DNA from: Burkholderiales bacterium
Lineage (GTDB): Bacteria > Pseudomonadota > Gammaproteobacteria > Burkholderiales > SG8-41
Reading direction: 5' to 3'
DNA length: 64,000 nucleotides
Assembly: GCA_019749945.1 (NCBI GenBank)
Contig: JAIEPF010000003.1
Location: 1 to 64,000, forward strand
A model generated the notes under the pieces. That model did no database searches, was not told the DNA's origin, and saw only the letters and a program-made list of their open reading frames with translations. Of the stretch, positions 54,001 to 62,911 are shown one piece after another. How positions within the stretch are numbered: position 1 is the first letter of the stretch; each line of letters opens with the position of its first letter. The position numbers and the translations under genes are program-made.

Positions 54001-54882
54001 TGTCTTGACGCTGTGCAGCTGGGTGTCGGCGATGACGCCGGTCAGCTCGTTGCGGCTGAAGCTGAGCCAGGCGCGCAGCGCGCCGGTGCCGTGGGGAAAA
54101 TGCACCGGGAAATCGATCCACTGCCGCCACGCCGCGATATCGACATGTTCGAGCTGCACGAACAACTGACCGGTCAATGCTTCCGCCAGAGACTGGAAAT
54201 CCTCGCCGGTGAGGTCGCCGCGCACGTCGAGCGGAGACGCCAGCGCGGCGGGCGGCACCGCGCGCAGGCCCACCCGGTGACGGTCGCCGTTATTGATGAT
54301 GCGCAAATGCAGCTGCTTGAGTTCGAGCGTCGGCGCCGCGCGCATCTCGTCACTCCACAGCAGCCGCGCCTCATGGATTTCGATATCGCGCTGACTGAGC
54401 AGCCAGCGCGAAAAACCGCCCGTGCCCTGCTCGTCAAGGTTCAGCGCAATGCCGGCCACGGTAATGCCGCCGCGGGTGTCGCGGCGCACCGTCAGCACCG
54501 GCCGGTAAATGTCGAGCGCATGAAAATTGACCTGCAAGCGCGCTGCGGAGCGCCATGACAGCGTGGCGTCAACGCGCGGCAACTCCAGCGCGGGGCGTCC
54601 TTCGGCATCGTGCACCACCACCTGCGACAAGGCGAGCTGCGGACGCAAACCGTCCCAATTGGCACTGATGCCGCCAATACTGACGCGCTGCTGCACCGCA
54701 CGGCTCAGCGTCTGGGCGATATCATCGCGATAGGCTGCGATATCCGGCAGGATCCAGTAGCGCAACACCAGTATTGCTGCGGCGAACAGGAAACCGCAGA
54801 TCAGGATGCCCCAGGTCAGCAGACGATAGCCCCACAACGAACAGCTCTGGAACCAGTTGCGGGTTGCGGCCAAGGGCATCAT
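51034..54882 (-). CDS. yhdP: YhdP-family AsmA-like envelope protein
   Basis: A 1282-residue protein with one N-terminal helix (about 18-45), then a long periplasmic beta-rich region that should form a bridge-like groove. E. coli YhdP, TamB and YdbH move phospholipids to the outer membrane. Seen: the N-terminal DUF3971-like part after the helix (V-S-I-G-G-I-S-A-N-W-D-G-L-R-P) and the AsmA-like C-terminal segment (G-A-L-I-G-G-P-V-A-G-V-A-A-F). Length is typical. It is divergent from glnE. Confidence 0.92.
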   Translation of the reverse strand: MMPLAATRNWFQSCSLWGYRLLTWGILICGFLFAAAILVLRYWILPDIAAYRDDIAQTLSRAVQQRVSIGGISANWDGLRPQLALSQVVVHDAEGRPALELPRVDATLSWRSAARLQVNFHALDIYRPVLTVRRDTRGGITVAGIALNLDEQGTGGFSRWLLSQRDIEIHEARLLWSDEMRAAPTLELKQLHLRIINNGDRHRVGLRAVPPAALASPLDVRGDLTGEDFQSLAEALTGQLFVQLEHVDIAAWRQWIDFPVHFPHGTGALRAWLSFSRNELTGVIADTQLHSVKTRLGASLPELDMRELGGRFSWKRVAGGFEIATRKLTFTTGDKLTLPPVDLLLRLRGESAAGYTRGEFQANVLELAPLVQLADRLPLAAELRKSLVTLAPTGGVYDLALSWSGSWPQLTAYSARGRFNELSLRQHGALPGFSGFSGNIDGTEKGGTLHVATQKATLDLPNLFRERLQLDTLTGQMAWSKVAGGTELRFSNFAYANADLAGTLFGSYRMAGDGPGVADITGHLSRGLAARVMAYLPLTVAKSSRGWLDRAFLAGSSNDVRFRLRGDLREFPFADERGGIFEVAAKINGGTLHYGEGWPQINGIEGDFTFRGKRLELNARQAVINNVRLGKVRAQIADLVHSDAVLQINGDAEGATADFLEFIERSPVNAMINGFTDGMRAQGQGRLGLKLTLPLQDMNKSRVAGNYQFISNQLLPAPGFPALEQVNGRLEFTESSVRVPGATALFLGGPLSVTAGSQRDAAVSIQFRGRVNADAARRAGGVEWLRYLRGSTDWRGALTMRNKRVDLVVDSTLQGLAVNLPAPFTKTAAESLPLRVERRYTGPQQERIAINAEGLVSAVLLRRGEQQDARIERGTVRFGEGVAAEPDRAGVTVSGSIRNLDFSEWLALSGESGGGSGINLAAVDLRIAEMRVFERRFADLAIRASSPSGVLQASVRGRDIEGTLGWRAQGKGRLTARLRRLNLPAAEPSAAGSAAPVAQAAEARAPDLPALDVVVDELLLAERSLGRLELQATPQQRDWRIERLTLITPESQLNVDGVWQNWLAQPRVQVNVQLLANDVGRLLTRLGYPEGVRRGTAKVEGTLAWSGSPQRLDYPTLSGNFVLDAGKGQFVKLEPGIGKLLGILSLQSLQRRITLDFRDIFSEGLAFDEIVGAIKVTQGMASTDNLRISGPAARINMNGQVDLARETQKLRVKISPHLSDTLSVAGALIGGPVAGVAAFVAQKLLKDPLGEIMAYEYDVTGTWSEPLVNKVARLEQNAETPQ

Positions 54883-54969
54883 TTGCCTGAAAAAAGTAAA
54901 ATTAAAATTGTAAAATGCAGAAGTGAAACAAAGGCTTAGCTATTCTAACGCGACTGAGGCAAGCCGGCC

Positions 54970-57735
54970 ATGCCATCCCATAACGGATCTCAGGCCATGA
55001 GCGCCGACCGCGTCATCGCTTACGCAGCGCGTTACAGCCGCTATCTGCAACGCCTGCTGTCGGCGCGGCCGGATGTCATCTCGACAGCCGAAGCGGGACA
55101 ATCGTTCACTGCTGCAGACATGCAGGTCGAACTCCCCGACGCTGCAATCACCGACGATGCCAGCCTCGGGCGCGCGCTGCGGCGCCTGCGGCAGCGCGTC
55201 ATGGCAAGGCTGATTGTGCGCGACCTGGGCGGATACGCCAACCTCGACGAAGTGGTCGGCAGCGTCACGCAACTCGCCGAAATCGCCATCCGCACGGCCG
55301 TAACCCGGCTGCACAGCGACCTCGCGTCCGCACACGGCGAACCGCGCGGCGCAATCAGCGGCGCGCCGCAGCGGCTGCACGTGGTGGGCATGGGCAAACT
55401 CGGCGGCGCAGAACTCAATGCCTCATCCGACATCGACCTGGTGCTGGTTTATCCCGAGGAAGGCGACACCGACGGCAAGCGCACGATCAGCAACCATGAA
55501 TTTTTCACGCGGCTGACGCGGCGCCTGATCGGCGCGCTCAACGAATGGACCGAGGACGGATTCGTGTTCCGCGTCGACACAAGGCTGCGGCCGTACGGCG
55601 ACAGCGGACCGCTGGTGGTCAGTTTCGACATGCTTGAAAACTACCTGATCACCCAGGGCCGCGCCTGGGAACGTTACGCCTGGATCAAGGGCCGCGTGCT
55701 GACCGGCGACCAGCAGGAAACATTGCTGGCGCTGGTGCGCCCCTTCGTGTTCCGCCGCCACCTCGATTACGGCGCCTTCGCCGCGATGCGCAGCCTGCAC
55801 AGCCAGGTGCGGCATGAAGTCAATCGCCGTGACCGGCTGGACGACATCAAGCTCGGCCCCGGCGGCATCCGCGAAATTGAATTCATCGTGCAGGTCTTCC
55901 AGCTGATCCGCGGCGGACATGAACGCTCGCTGCAGCAGCAATCGACGCTGCCGGTGCTGCAGGCGCTGGGGGAGCGCCACTTCATTGCACCCGCCGCGGT
56001 CGCCGAGCTGCGCGCGGCCTATGTTTTCCTGCGCAACCTGGAACACCGCCTGCAATACCGCGATGATCAGCAGACCCAGGCGCTGCCGGCGGATGCGGAG
56101 GCGCGCGCGCTGCTCGCGGAATACATGGGGTTCGCGGACGAAGCCGGATTGCTCGCCGCCCTCGCCCAGCACCGTGCGGCGGTGTCGCTCCATTTTGATG
56201 CCATTTTCGGCGAAGCCGACAGCAGCGGCCATCCGCTCTCCTCGCTGTGGCAGGAACAACCGGAGGAAACCGGCGGAAAAAACGCCGGCGACAGCGCCGC
56301 GCTGGAACAACTCGCCAGACTCAGATTTGTCCAGGCGCCGGAGTTGTGCCGGCGCCTCGCCCTGTTTCGCAACGGCAGCCGTTACCGGCAGATGCCGGCT
56401 GCCAGCCAGCGCCGGCTCGACCGCCTGGTGCCGGCGGCCATCGCCAGCGCGGCCTCGCGCCGCAATCCAGACGCCACCGCGGAACGCCTGCTCGCGCTGT
56501 TCGAAAGCATCAGCCGGCGCGAAGCCTACCTCGCGCTGCTGCACGAATACCCGCACGCACTGGAACGGGTCGCCGACCTGATGAGCGCCAGCCCCTGGGT
56601 GGCGCAATACATCACGCAGCACCCGATCCTGCTCGATGAATTGCTCGATTCCCGCACCCTGCTCGCGGCCCCCGACTGGGCTGCGCTGCGCACCGGATTG
56701 CGCGCCGGCCTGGACTCGGCGCAAGGCGACATCGAGCGGCAGATGGATCTGCTGCGGCACTTCAAGAACACGCAGACGCTGCACTGCATCGCGCAGGATC
56801 TCGCCGGCTCGCTGCCGCTGGAAACACTGAGCGACCAGTTGTCCGATCTCGCCTGCGTGATCCTGGAAGAGGTGTTGCGTCTGTGCTGGCAGGGACTGCG
56901 CCAGCGCCATCGTGAACTGCCGCGCTTCGCCATCGTCGGTTACGGCAAACTCGGCGGCAAGGAACTGGGCTATGCCTCGGACCTCGACATCGTCTTCGTT
57001 TATGACGACGCCGCGCCCGAAGCCGCCGAAAACTATGCGCGGCTCGCCCAGCGCATCAACCACTGGCTGACCAGCGTCACCGCCGCCGGCGTGCTCTACG
57101 ATACCGACCTCAGGCTGCGCCCGGACGGTGTCAGTGGCCTGCTGGTGACCCCGCTGGACAGCATGCGCCAATACCAGTTGCAGCAGGCCTGGCCGTGGGA
57201 ACACCAGGCGCTGACGCGGGCGCGCAGCGTGGCCGGAGATGCGGCCATCAGCGGCGCATTCGAAGAACTGCGCATCACGGTGCTGCGCAAACCGCGCGCG
57301 CTGCCCGGGCTGCGCGGGGAAATCATCGGCATGCGCCGGAAAATGCTGGCGGCGCACCCCAACACCGGCAGGCTGTTCGACATCAAACATGATCCCGGCG
57401 GCATCATCGACGTCGAATTCATGGTGCAGTACCTGGTGCTCGGCCACGCGCAGAACCATGCCGCGCTGACCGCCAATTCCGGCAATCTCGCACTGTTGAA
57501 AACCGCCGCAGAGCTGGGGCTGATCACCACTGCCGACGCCACGGCGGTGCGCGCCGCCTACCGCCAGTTCCGCGAACTGCAGCACCAGTTGCGCCTTGCC
57601 GGCGAACGATATGCGCGTGTCGAACCGCAAAAGGTGGCGGTTTCTGTGAACGCGGTCAGAGCATTGTGGCAAACGCTGTTCGGAGACAGCACGGTGGCCG
57701 CGGAAGGCGCGGCTGGCGGCCCGGCTAAACCGTGA
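54970..57735 (+). CDS. glnE: Bifunctional glutamine synthetase adenylyltransferase/deadenylase
   Basis: A 921-residue enzyme that adds and removes AMP on glutamine synthetase in response to PII. Two nucleotidyltransferase domains are visible: the deadenylylating one with G-M-G-K-L-G-G-A-E-L-N-x-S-S-D-I-D-L, and the adenylylating one with G-Y-G-K-L-G-G-K-E-L-G-Y-x-S-D-L-D-I. Both have the catalytic D-x-D. Its 3' end overlaps the convergent adenylate cyclase gene by 11 bases. Confidence 0.96.
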   Translation: MPSHNGSQAMSADRVIAYAARYSRYLQRLLSARPDVISTAEAGQSFTAADMQVELPDAAITDDASLGRALRRLRQRVMARLIVRDLGGYANLDEVVGSVTQLAEIAIRTAVTRLHSDLASAHGEPRGAISGAPQRLHVVGMGKLGGAELNASSDIDLVLVYPEEGDTDGKRTISNHEFFTRLTRRLIGALNEWTEDGFVFRVDTRLRPYGDSGPLVVSFDMLENYLITQGRAWERYAWIKGRVLTGDQQETLLALVRPFVFRRHLDYGAFAAMRSLHSQVRHEVNRRDRLDDIKLGPGGIREIEFIVQVFQLIRGGHERSLQQQSTLPVLQALGERHFIAPAAVAELRAAYVFLRNLEHRLQYRDDQQTQALPADAEARALLAEYMGFADEAGLLAALAQHRAAVSLHFDAIFGEADSSGHPLSSLWQEQPEETGGKNAGDSAALEQLARLRFVQAPELCRRLALFRNGSRYRQMPAASQRRLDRLVPAAIASAASRRNPDATAERLLALFESISRREAYLALLHEYPHALERVADLMSASPWVAQYITQHPILLDELLDSRTLLAAPDWAALRTGLRAGLDSAQGDIERQMDLLRHFKNTQTLHCIAQDLAGSLPLETLSDQLSDLACVILEEVLRLCWQGLRQRHRELPRFAIVGYGKLGGKELGYASDLDIVFVYDDAAPEAAENYARLAQRINHWLTSVTAAGVLYDTDLRLRPDGVSGLLVTPLDSMRQYQLQQAWPWEHQALTRARSVAGDAAISGAFEELRITVLRKPRALPGLRGEIIGMRRKMLAAHPNTGRLFDIKHDPGGIIDVEFMVQYLVLGHAQNHAALTANSGNLALLKTAAELGLITTADATAVRAAYRQFRELQHQLRLAGERYARVEPQKVAVSVNAVRALWQTLFGDSTVAAEGAAGGPAKP

Positions 57736-59032
57736 CGTCGCGCAGATGCGGCGCCAGATCGATCAGTCGGTAGACCTCGATATTGCCCTTGCCCTTGCCG
57801 ACGATGCTCATCGGCCCTTCGAATTCGAACTGGGTTTTGGAGCGCCGGTAGGTCATGGCATCGACCAGGATGATGCCGGACTTCGCCTCGCCGGTGACCC
57901 GGCTTGCAGTGTTGACGGTGTCGCCCCACAAGTCATAGATGAACTTGCGGGTGCCGATGACGCCGGCAACCACCGGCCCCGAGCAGATGCCGACATGGAT
58001 GCCGAGACTCATGCGTTTTTTCTCGGACAGTTCCGCCATGTACTTGCGCATGTCCAGCGCCAGCCGCAGCATCGCCGCCGTGTAGTCGCGGGCGTCGACG
58101 GCGAAATCGACGCCGTCATGTTCGATCAGGCCGCCGGCCACCATGTAGGCATCGCCGATGGTCTTGATTTTTTCCAGCCGGTGAAACTCCGCCATCGCGT
58201 CGAATCGCGAAAACACCTCATTCAGCAGTTCCACCATCGCCTTCGGCGGCACTTCCTCGGCGAGACGGGTGAAGTCGATGATGTCGGCGAACATCACGGT
58301 CACGTCGGCAAAACCGTCGGCAATGATGCCCTGCTGGTCCTTCAGCCGCCGCGCGATCGGCGCCGGCAGGATGTTGAGCAGCAGGGATTCCGATTTTGCC
58401 TGCTCGATGCGCAGCAGCTGATTCTGCTCGTTGACATCAGCCGCCAGTTTGTCGCGCTGGCGCACGAAATAGCTGATCAGCAGATACATGATCGTCGACA
58501 TCGCCGCGAAATTCAGCGTGAAAAACACGGCGATGCTCTGCATGGTGACGCCGGACTCGACGCCGAAGGTCAGCCAGTAGTCGAAAAAGCCCGAAATCCC
58601 CGTCAACACGATATAGGCGGCAAACCACGGCAGCGACTGCCGCGCGCCCTGGAAAATCATCACCCCCACCGGCGCCAGCAGCGCCCACAGCGCGACCCCG
58701 GAGGAACTGACGTAGCTGCCGATGCTCCACTGCATGATGAACGGCATGAACAGGAACAGGCTGACCTGCAGCGTGCGGAACACCGCAAAATTCAGCGTGT
58801 AGACATAGTACGCGAGGGATGCCGCCGAAACGGCGATGTAGCTGAGGGGCACGGTCGAGGAAAACTTGATGCCCATGGCCCAGTACAGGGCCAGCCACAG
58901 CACCGACCCGAACCCCATCAGTCCGCAGGAAAAAATCAGCAGCGTCTTGTTGAGCTTTTCCTGCTCGCTGTCCTGCTCATTGATGATGCGCTCGCTCAGA
59001 CCATTGAGCCACGCGCGCAGGCGTCCCAGCAT
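57725..59032 (-). CDS. Membrane class III adenylate cyclase
   Basis: A 435-residue protein with about six N-terminal helices (30-205), a short coiled coil and a C-terminal class III cyclase domain (about 240-420). Metal-binding Asp in M-F-A-D-I-I-D-F-T and in the second Asp position, substrate-specific Lys and Asp in I-K-T-I-G-D-A-Y-M and D-L-W-G-D-T-V-N, and the N-x-x-x-R pair in N-T-A-S-R. Lys/Asp at the purine sites indicate ATP rather than GTP. The membrane part is MASE-like, of unknown ligand. It may feed the cNMP-binding protein at 46566. Confidence 0.9.
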   Translation of the reverse strand: MLGRLRAWLNGLSERIINEQDSEQEKLNKTLLIFSCGLMGFGSVLWLALYWAMGIKFSSTVPLSYIAVSAASLAYYVYTLNFAVFRTLQVSLFLFMPFIMQWSIGSYVSSSGVALWALLAPVGVMIFQGARQSLPWFAAYIVLTGISGFFDYWLTFGVESGVTMQSIAVFFTLNFAAMSTIMYLLISYFVRQRDKLAADVNEQNQLLRIEQAKSESLLLNILPAPIARRLKDQQGIIADGFADVTVMFADIIDFTRLAEEVPPKAMVELLNEVFSRFDAMAEFHRLEKIKTIGDAYMVAGGLIEHDGVDFAVDARDYTAAMLRLALDMRKYMAELSEKKRMSLGIHVGICSGPVVAGVIGTRKFIYDLWGDTVNTASRVTGEAKSGIILVDAMTYRRSKTQFEFEGPMSIVGKGKGNIEVYRLIDLAPHLRDVTV

Positions 59033-59137
59033 TTTTTCTCCCGATCGGTTGCGCCGGATACCGGCCCGAACCGCCCCTTTTTATCAATGGGCTATTGTAG
59101 CCGGTAACCGGAATTTCCTCCTCATGTTGCGGACGGT

Positions 59138-59176
59138 CGGCGGATATTCCGCCGCGGCATCCAAATCGGCTAAAAT
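59138..59176 (+). promoter_or_regulatory. Palindrome and -10 element upstream of ilvE
   Basis: CGGCGGA-TAT-TCCGCCG at 59138-59154 is a perfect 7-bp inverted repeat. A -10-like TAAAAT follows at 59171-59176, so the palindrome would cover the -35 region, which fits a repressor site. The regulator is unknown. The rest of the 261-base gap shows only a CCGGTAACCGG palindrome (59101-59111). Confidence 0.45.
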
Positions 59177-59293
59177 ATTCAGTCGCAGCAAGGGATAACC
59201 CTCCGGCACAGCCGCAGCACCGGGCCGCCGAAGTTCCCGTCCTGCATAAGCAACGAATCCGCACCATTAAAAACCAATCTGGAGAATTTCAGC

Positions 59294-60220
59294 ATGTCCA
59301 TGGCTGATCGCGACGGGCAAATCTGGCATGACGGGAAACTGGTGCCCTGGCGCGAGGCGACAACGCACGTCCTGACCCATTCCCTGCACTACGGGCTGGC
59401 GGTGTTCGAGGGCGTCCGCGCCTACAACACCGACATCGGGACCGCCATTTTCCGCCTGAAGGAACACACCGAACGGCTGTTCAACTCGGCGCACATCTAC
59501 ATGATGAAAATCCCGTACACGCGGGAAGTGCTGATGGAGGCGCAGAAGGAAGTCGTGCGCGTCAACAGGCTCGAATCCTGCTACATCCGGCCGATCGCCT
59601 TCTACGGCTCGGAAAAAATGGGCGTGTCCCCCAAGGGCGCCAGCGTGCATGTCGCCATCGCCGCCTGGCCCTGGGGCGCCTACCTCGGCGCCGAGGCGCT
59701 GGAAAAAGGCATCCGCGTCAAAACATCGTCGCACGCCCGCCACCACGTCAACGTGTCGATGTGCCGCGCCAAATACTCCGGCACCTACGCCAACTCGATC
59801 CTCGCCAACCTCGAAGCCACCGAACACGGCTACGACGAGGGCCTGCTGCTGGATGTCGACGGTTTTGTCGCCGAAGGTTCGGGCGAGAACCTGTTCATGG
59901 TCAAAAACGGCAAACTCTACGAGCCGGAACTGACCAGCGCGCTGATCGGCATCACCCGCGACTCGATCATCACGCTGGCCCAGGAAATGGGTTACGAGGT
60001 TTCCGCACGCCGCATCACCCGCGACGATCTTTATATCGCGGACGAGGCCTTTTTCACCGGCACCGCCGCCGAAGTCACACCGATCCGCGAAGTCGACGGC
60101 CGGATGATCGGCGACGGCAAACGCGGCCCGATCACGGCGCGCCTGCAGAAAAAATTCTTCGAGTGCGTCAGCGGCAAGGCTGCCGAGCACCGCGCCTGGC
60201 TGTCGCCGGTCGCCGCCTGA
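59294..60220 (+). CDS. ilvE: Branched-chain amino acid aminotransferase
   Basis: A 308-residue PLP enzyme that makes Leu, Ile and Val from their keto acids. Fold-type IV signatures: E-G-V-R-A-Y, the PLP Lys in C-R-A-K-Y-S-G, E-G-S-G-E-N-L-F and F-F-T-G-T-A-A-E-V-T-P-I. GGAG lies upstream of ATG 59294; ATG 59300 is also possible. It is followed after seven bases by a zinc-finger gene and then waaF. Confidence 0.95.
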   Translation: MSMADRDGQIWHDGKLVPWREATTHVLTHSLHYGLAVFEGVRAYNTDIGTAIFRLKEHTERLFNSAHIYMMKIPYTREVLMEAQKEVVRVNRLESCYIRPIAFYGSEKMGVSPKGASVHVAIAAWPWGAYLGAEALEKGIRVKTSSHARHHVNVSMCRAKYSGTYANSILANLEATEHGYDEGLLLDVDGFVAEGSGENLFMVKNGKLYEPELTSALIGITRDSIITLAQEMGYEVSARRITRDDLYIADEAFFTGTAAEVTPIREVDGRMIGDGKRGPITARLQKKFFECVSGKAAEHRAWLSPVAA

Positions 60221-60227
60221 GGCCGTG

Positions 60228-60431
60228 ATGAACACGCCCGCCGACAGCAAATCGCGGCTGATCGAAGTCACCGCCGCCGACCTGCCGCTGCATTGCCCGA
60301 CGCCGGCAATGCCGCTGTGGAACGCCCACCCGCGGGTGTTCCTGCCGATCGAAAACACCGGCGAGGCACTGTGCCCGTACTGCGGCACCCGCTACACGCT
60401 GCAAGGCGGCGCGGGCGCCGGCCACCACTGA
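60228..60431 (+). CDS. Zinc-finger protein, zf-CHCC type
   Basis: A 67-residue protein with L-H-C-P, H-P-R-V-F-L-P-I and C-P-Y-C-G-T-x-Y, the CHCC zinc-binding pattern related to the NDUFS6 C-terminal domain. It lies between ilvE and waaF in one tight operon; this arrangement is common in Betaproteobacteria. Its biological role is unknown. Confidence 0.88.
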   Translation: MNTPADSKSRLIEVTAADLPLHCPTPAMPLWNAHPRVFLPIENTGEALCPYCGTRYTLQGGAGAGHH

Positions 60432-60434
60432 GCG

Positions 60435-61460
60435 ATGAACATCCTTATCGTCGGCCCGTCCTGGGTCGGCGATACCGTGATCTCCCAGTCGCTGCTGAAA
60501 CTGCTGATGCAGCAGCATCCGGCTGCACAGATCGACTATCTCGCGCCGCCCTGGACCCTGCCGCTGCTCGCGCGCATGCCTGAAGTGCGGCGCGGCATCG
60601 GCAACCCTTTCGGCCACGGCGCGCTCCGCCTCGGTGCCCGCCACGCGTTCGGCAAAACCCTGCGCGACCGGGGCTACGAACAGGCGCTGGTGCTGCCGAA
60701 TTCATGGAAGTCGGCGCTGATCCCGTGGTCGGCCGGCATTCCGCGGCGCACCGGCTTTCGCGGCGAGGCGCGCTGGGGGCTGCTCAACGATGTGCGGCCG
60801 CTTGATGCCGCTGCGCTGCCGCAGATGGTGCAGCGCTTTGCCGCACTGGCGCTGCCCGTCGGGGCAGCGCTGCCCTCATCACTGCCGATGCCGGCAATGC
60901 AGTCCACGGCGGCACAACAACAGGCGCTGCTGGCGCGACTCGGGCTCAACACCGGCAAAAATAAGGACAAACCGGTGGTCGCATTCTGTCCGGGCGCCGA
61001 ATACGGACCGGCGAAACGCTGGCCCGAGGCCCATTTCGCCGCTCTGGCGCGTTTGCTGGCGGCACGCGGCTGCGCGGTCTGGCTGGTCGGATCACCCAGG
61101 GATCATGCGGTCGGCGAGACCATTGCCGCGGCAAGTGCAGGCGCCTGCATCAACCTCTGCGGAAAAACCGATATAGCCGAAGCCGCCGACCTGCTTGCCG
61201 CATCGCGGCTGGTGGTGAGCAACGATTCGGGATTGATGCACATTGCAGCCGCCGTCGGCCGCCCGGTGATCGCGCTCTACGGCTCCAGCTCGCCGCAGTT
61301 CACGCCGCCGCTGGGCAAAGATGCGCGCATCCTCTCCCTGAATCTTGAATGCAGCCCCTGCTTCCGGCGCGAGTGCCCGCTGGGCCATTTCAAATGCCTC
61401 AAGGACCTGACGCCGGAGCGCGTTTTCACCGCCATCGATTTTGCTAGAATCGTCACCTGA
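60435..61460 (+). CDS. waaF: ADP-heptose:LPS heptosyltransferase II
   Basis: A 341-residue GT9 glycosyltransferase that adds the second heptose to the LPS inner core. Seen: the N-terminal I-V-G-P-S-W-V-G-D-x-V, L-P-N-S-W-K-S-A-L-I-P, F-C-P-G-A-E-Y-G-P-A-K-R-W-P, and S-N-D-S-G-L-M-H-I-A-A-A. The sequence R-R-T-G-F-R-G-E-A-R-W-G-L-L-N-D fits WaaF better than WaaC. It is the last gene of the ilvE operon or is followed by the NTF2-like gene. Confidence 0.94.
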   Translation: MNILIVGPSWVGDTVISQSLLKLLMQQHPAAQIDYLAPPWTLPLLARMPEVRRGIGNPFGHGALRLGARHAFGKTLRDRGYEQALVLPNSWKSALIPWSAGIPRRTGFRGEARWGLLNDVRPLDAAALPQMVQRFAALALPVGAALPSSLPMPAMQSTAAQQQALLARLGLNTGKNKDKPVVAFCPGAEYGPAKRWPEAHFAALARLLAARGCAVWLVGSPRDHAVGETIAAASAGACINLCGKTDIAEAADLLAASRLVVSNDSGLMHIAAAVGRPVIALYGSSSPQFTPPLGKDARILSLNLECSPCFRRECPLGHFKCLKDLTPERVFTAIDFARIVT

Positions 61461-61498
61461 TCCGCGCAGACTGCGCAATGCGGGGCCGGGGAGCTGCC

Positions 61499-61936
61499 GT
61501 GAAAAAAACACTGTTCGCGACGCCGCAGGACGCCGAGGCGGCGTTTTATGATGCCTTCGTCAAACGCGACCTCGACGCGATGATGGAAGTGTGGTCGGAC
61601 GACGACGACAGTTACTGCGTGCATCCCGGCGCCGCGCGCGTCTCCGGCATCGAACGCATCCGTGAGTCATGGCGACGGATTTTCGCCGGCGGCCAGGACC
61701 TGCGCTTCAACCTGCGCGAGCAGCAGCTGATCCACACCATGATGCTCGCCGTGCACAGCGTCTACGAACACATCTCCGTCGCCGGCCAACCGCGCACGCA
61801 GCAGCCGATGATCGCCACCAACGTTTATCAGCGCACCGAACGCGGCTGGCGCATGGTGGCGCACCACGCCGCGGCGGCGCCGGCATCACTCAGATCCGAA
61901 ACCGACACCGGGCCCGCGACCCAAACCCTGCACTGA
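61499..61936 (+). CDS. NTF2-like / SnoaL-like protein
   Basis: A 145-residue alpha+beta cone fold. F-Y-D-A-F-V-K-R-D-L-D-A-M-M-E-V-W near the N-terminus and A-T-N-V-Y-Q-R-T-E-R-G-W-R-M-V-A-H-H-A at the end are typical of DUF4440/SnoaL-like proteins. GTG 61499 has GGGGAG seven bases upstream and is preferred over ATG 61478. It follows waaF by 38 bases. Members bind small ligands or catalyse simple isomerisations; the function here is not known. Confidence 0.8.
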   Translation: MKKTLFATPQDAEAAFYDAFVKRDLDAMMEVWSDDDDSYCVHPGAARVSGIERIRESWRRIFAGGQDLRFNLREQQLIHTMMLAVHSVYEHISVAGQPRTQQPMIATNVYQRTERGWRMVAHHAAAAPASLRSETDTGPATQTLH

Positions 61937-62082
61937 TTCGACAGCCATGATTCTGTCCGCATGGCGGATTTCATCGCGTCATGGCGGGGTGCATCGGCTA
62001 TACTGAAGCAGTCCGTTTAGTGGACGCCGCTTCGCATAAAACACATCTGCGGCCCTCATTGCACCCCGCTCATAAAAAAACC

Positions 62083-62907
62083 ATGACTGACCAGAAACCC
62101 GTCACTGAACTCGCGCTGCCGCCGCGCAGCCCCAAGCCGCGCCGCCGCGGCATTACCTCGATGATCGACTTCGGCCCCGATACCTTCGGCTGGTCCGGCG
62201 GTGAACGCGGCATTGCCGACCTGCTCGACGTTGCGGCGCACTACATCGACTACGCCAAGATCTACGCAATGAACGCGCTGCTGATTCCCGGCGAAGTGGT
62301 GAAGCGCACCACAAAACTCTATCTCGACGCCGGCGTGATGCCTTTTGCCGGCGGCATCCTGTTCGAATACGCCTGGCACCGCAATGAAATCGACGGACTG
62401 ATCGTATTGCTCAAACGGCTGGCCATTCCCGGCCTGGAAATTTCCGAAAACTATGTGACTCTCAGCGAGGACGAACGCGCGCGAATGATCGACCGCTTCC
62501 AGAAAGAAAACATCAAGGTGGTCTACGAATTCGGCCGCAAGAATCCCGAAGACGCGTTGAGCCTGGATTACCTTGAAGGCATCGTACGTTCGGTGGCGGC
62601 ACAGGGCATCCACCATGTCACCGTCGAACAGTGCGAGATGGACCTGCTCGCCAAGGATTCACCGGAAAGTTTGAAGGCGCTGTCGGCGCAGGACTGGTTC
62701 GACCATGTCGTGATCGAAGCCGATCCCTACCGCTTTCCGCAGCAGCATGTGCAGATGCTGCGCGACTTCGGCCGCGACGTGAACCTCGCCAACATCGCGC
62801 CGGGCCAGGTGCTGCGACTCGAGGGTTTCCGCCAGGGCGTCGGCCGCGCGGTCAATTACTCACTGCTGTCGGGTGACGACTCACGCCCAGCGGGCATCGA
62901 CCGGTAA
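62083..62907 (+). CDS. Phosphosulfolactate synthase (ComA) family protein
   Basis: A 274-residue TIM-barrel protein. R-R-R-G-I-T-S-M-I-D-F-G-P-D near the N-terminus, Y-I-D-Y-A-K-I-Y in strand 2, P-F-A-G-G-I-L-F-E-Y-A-W and E-I-S-E-N-Y-V-T-L follow the ComA pattern. ComA joins sulfite and phosphoenolpyruvate in coenzyme M synthesis, but the organism shows no sign of methanogenesis and no other com genes are near. It precedes a TcuA-like flavoprotein by 43 bases, so a role in a carboxylate or sulfonate pathway is more likely. Confidence 0.78.
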   Translation: MTDQKPVTELALPPRSPKPRRRGITSMIDFGPDTFGWSGGERGIADLLDVAAHYIDYAKIYAMNALLIPGEVVKRTTKLYLDAGVMPFAGGILFEYAWHRNEIDGLIVLLKRLAIPGLEISENYVTLSEDERARMIDRFQKENIKVVYEFGRKNPEDALSLDYLEGIVRSVAAQGIHHVTVEQCEMDLLAKDSPESLKALSAQDWFDHVVIEADPYRFPQQHVQMLRDFGRDVNLANIAPGQVLRLEGFRQGVGRAVNYSLLSGDDSRPAGIDR

Positions 62908-62911
62908 CTTC

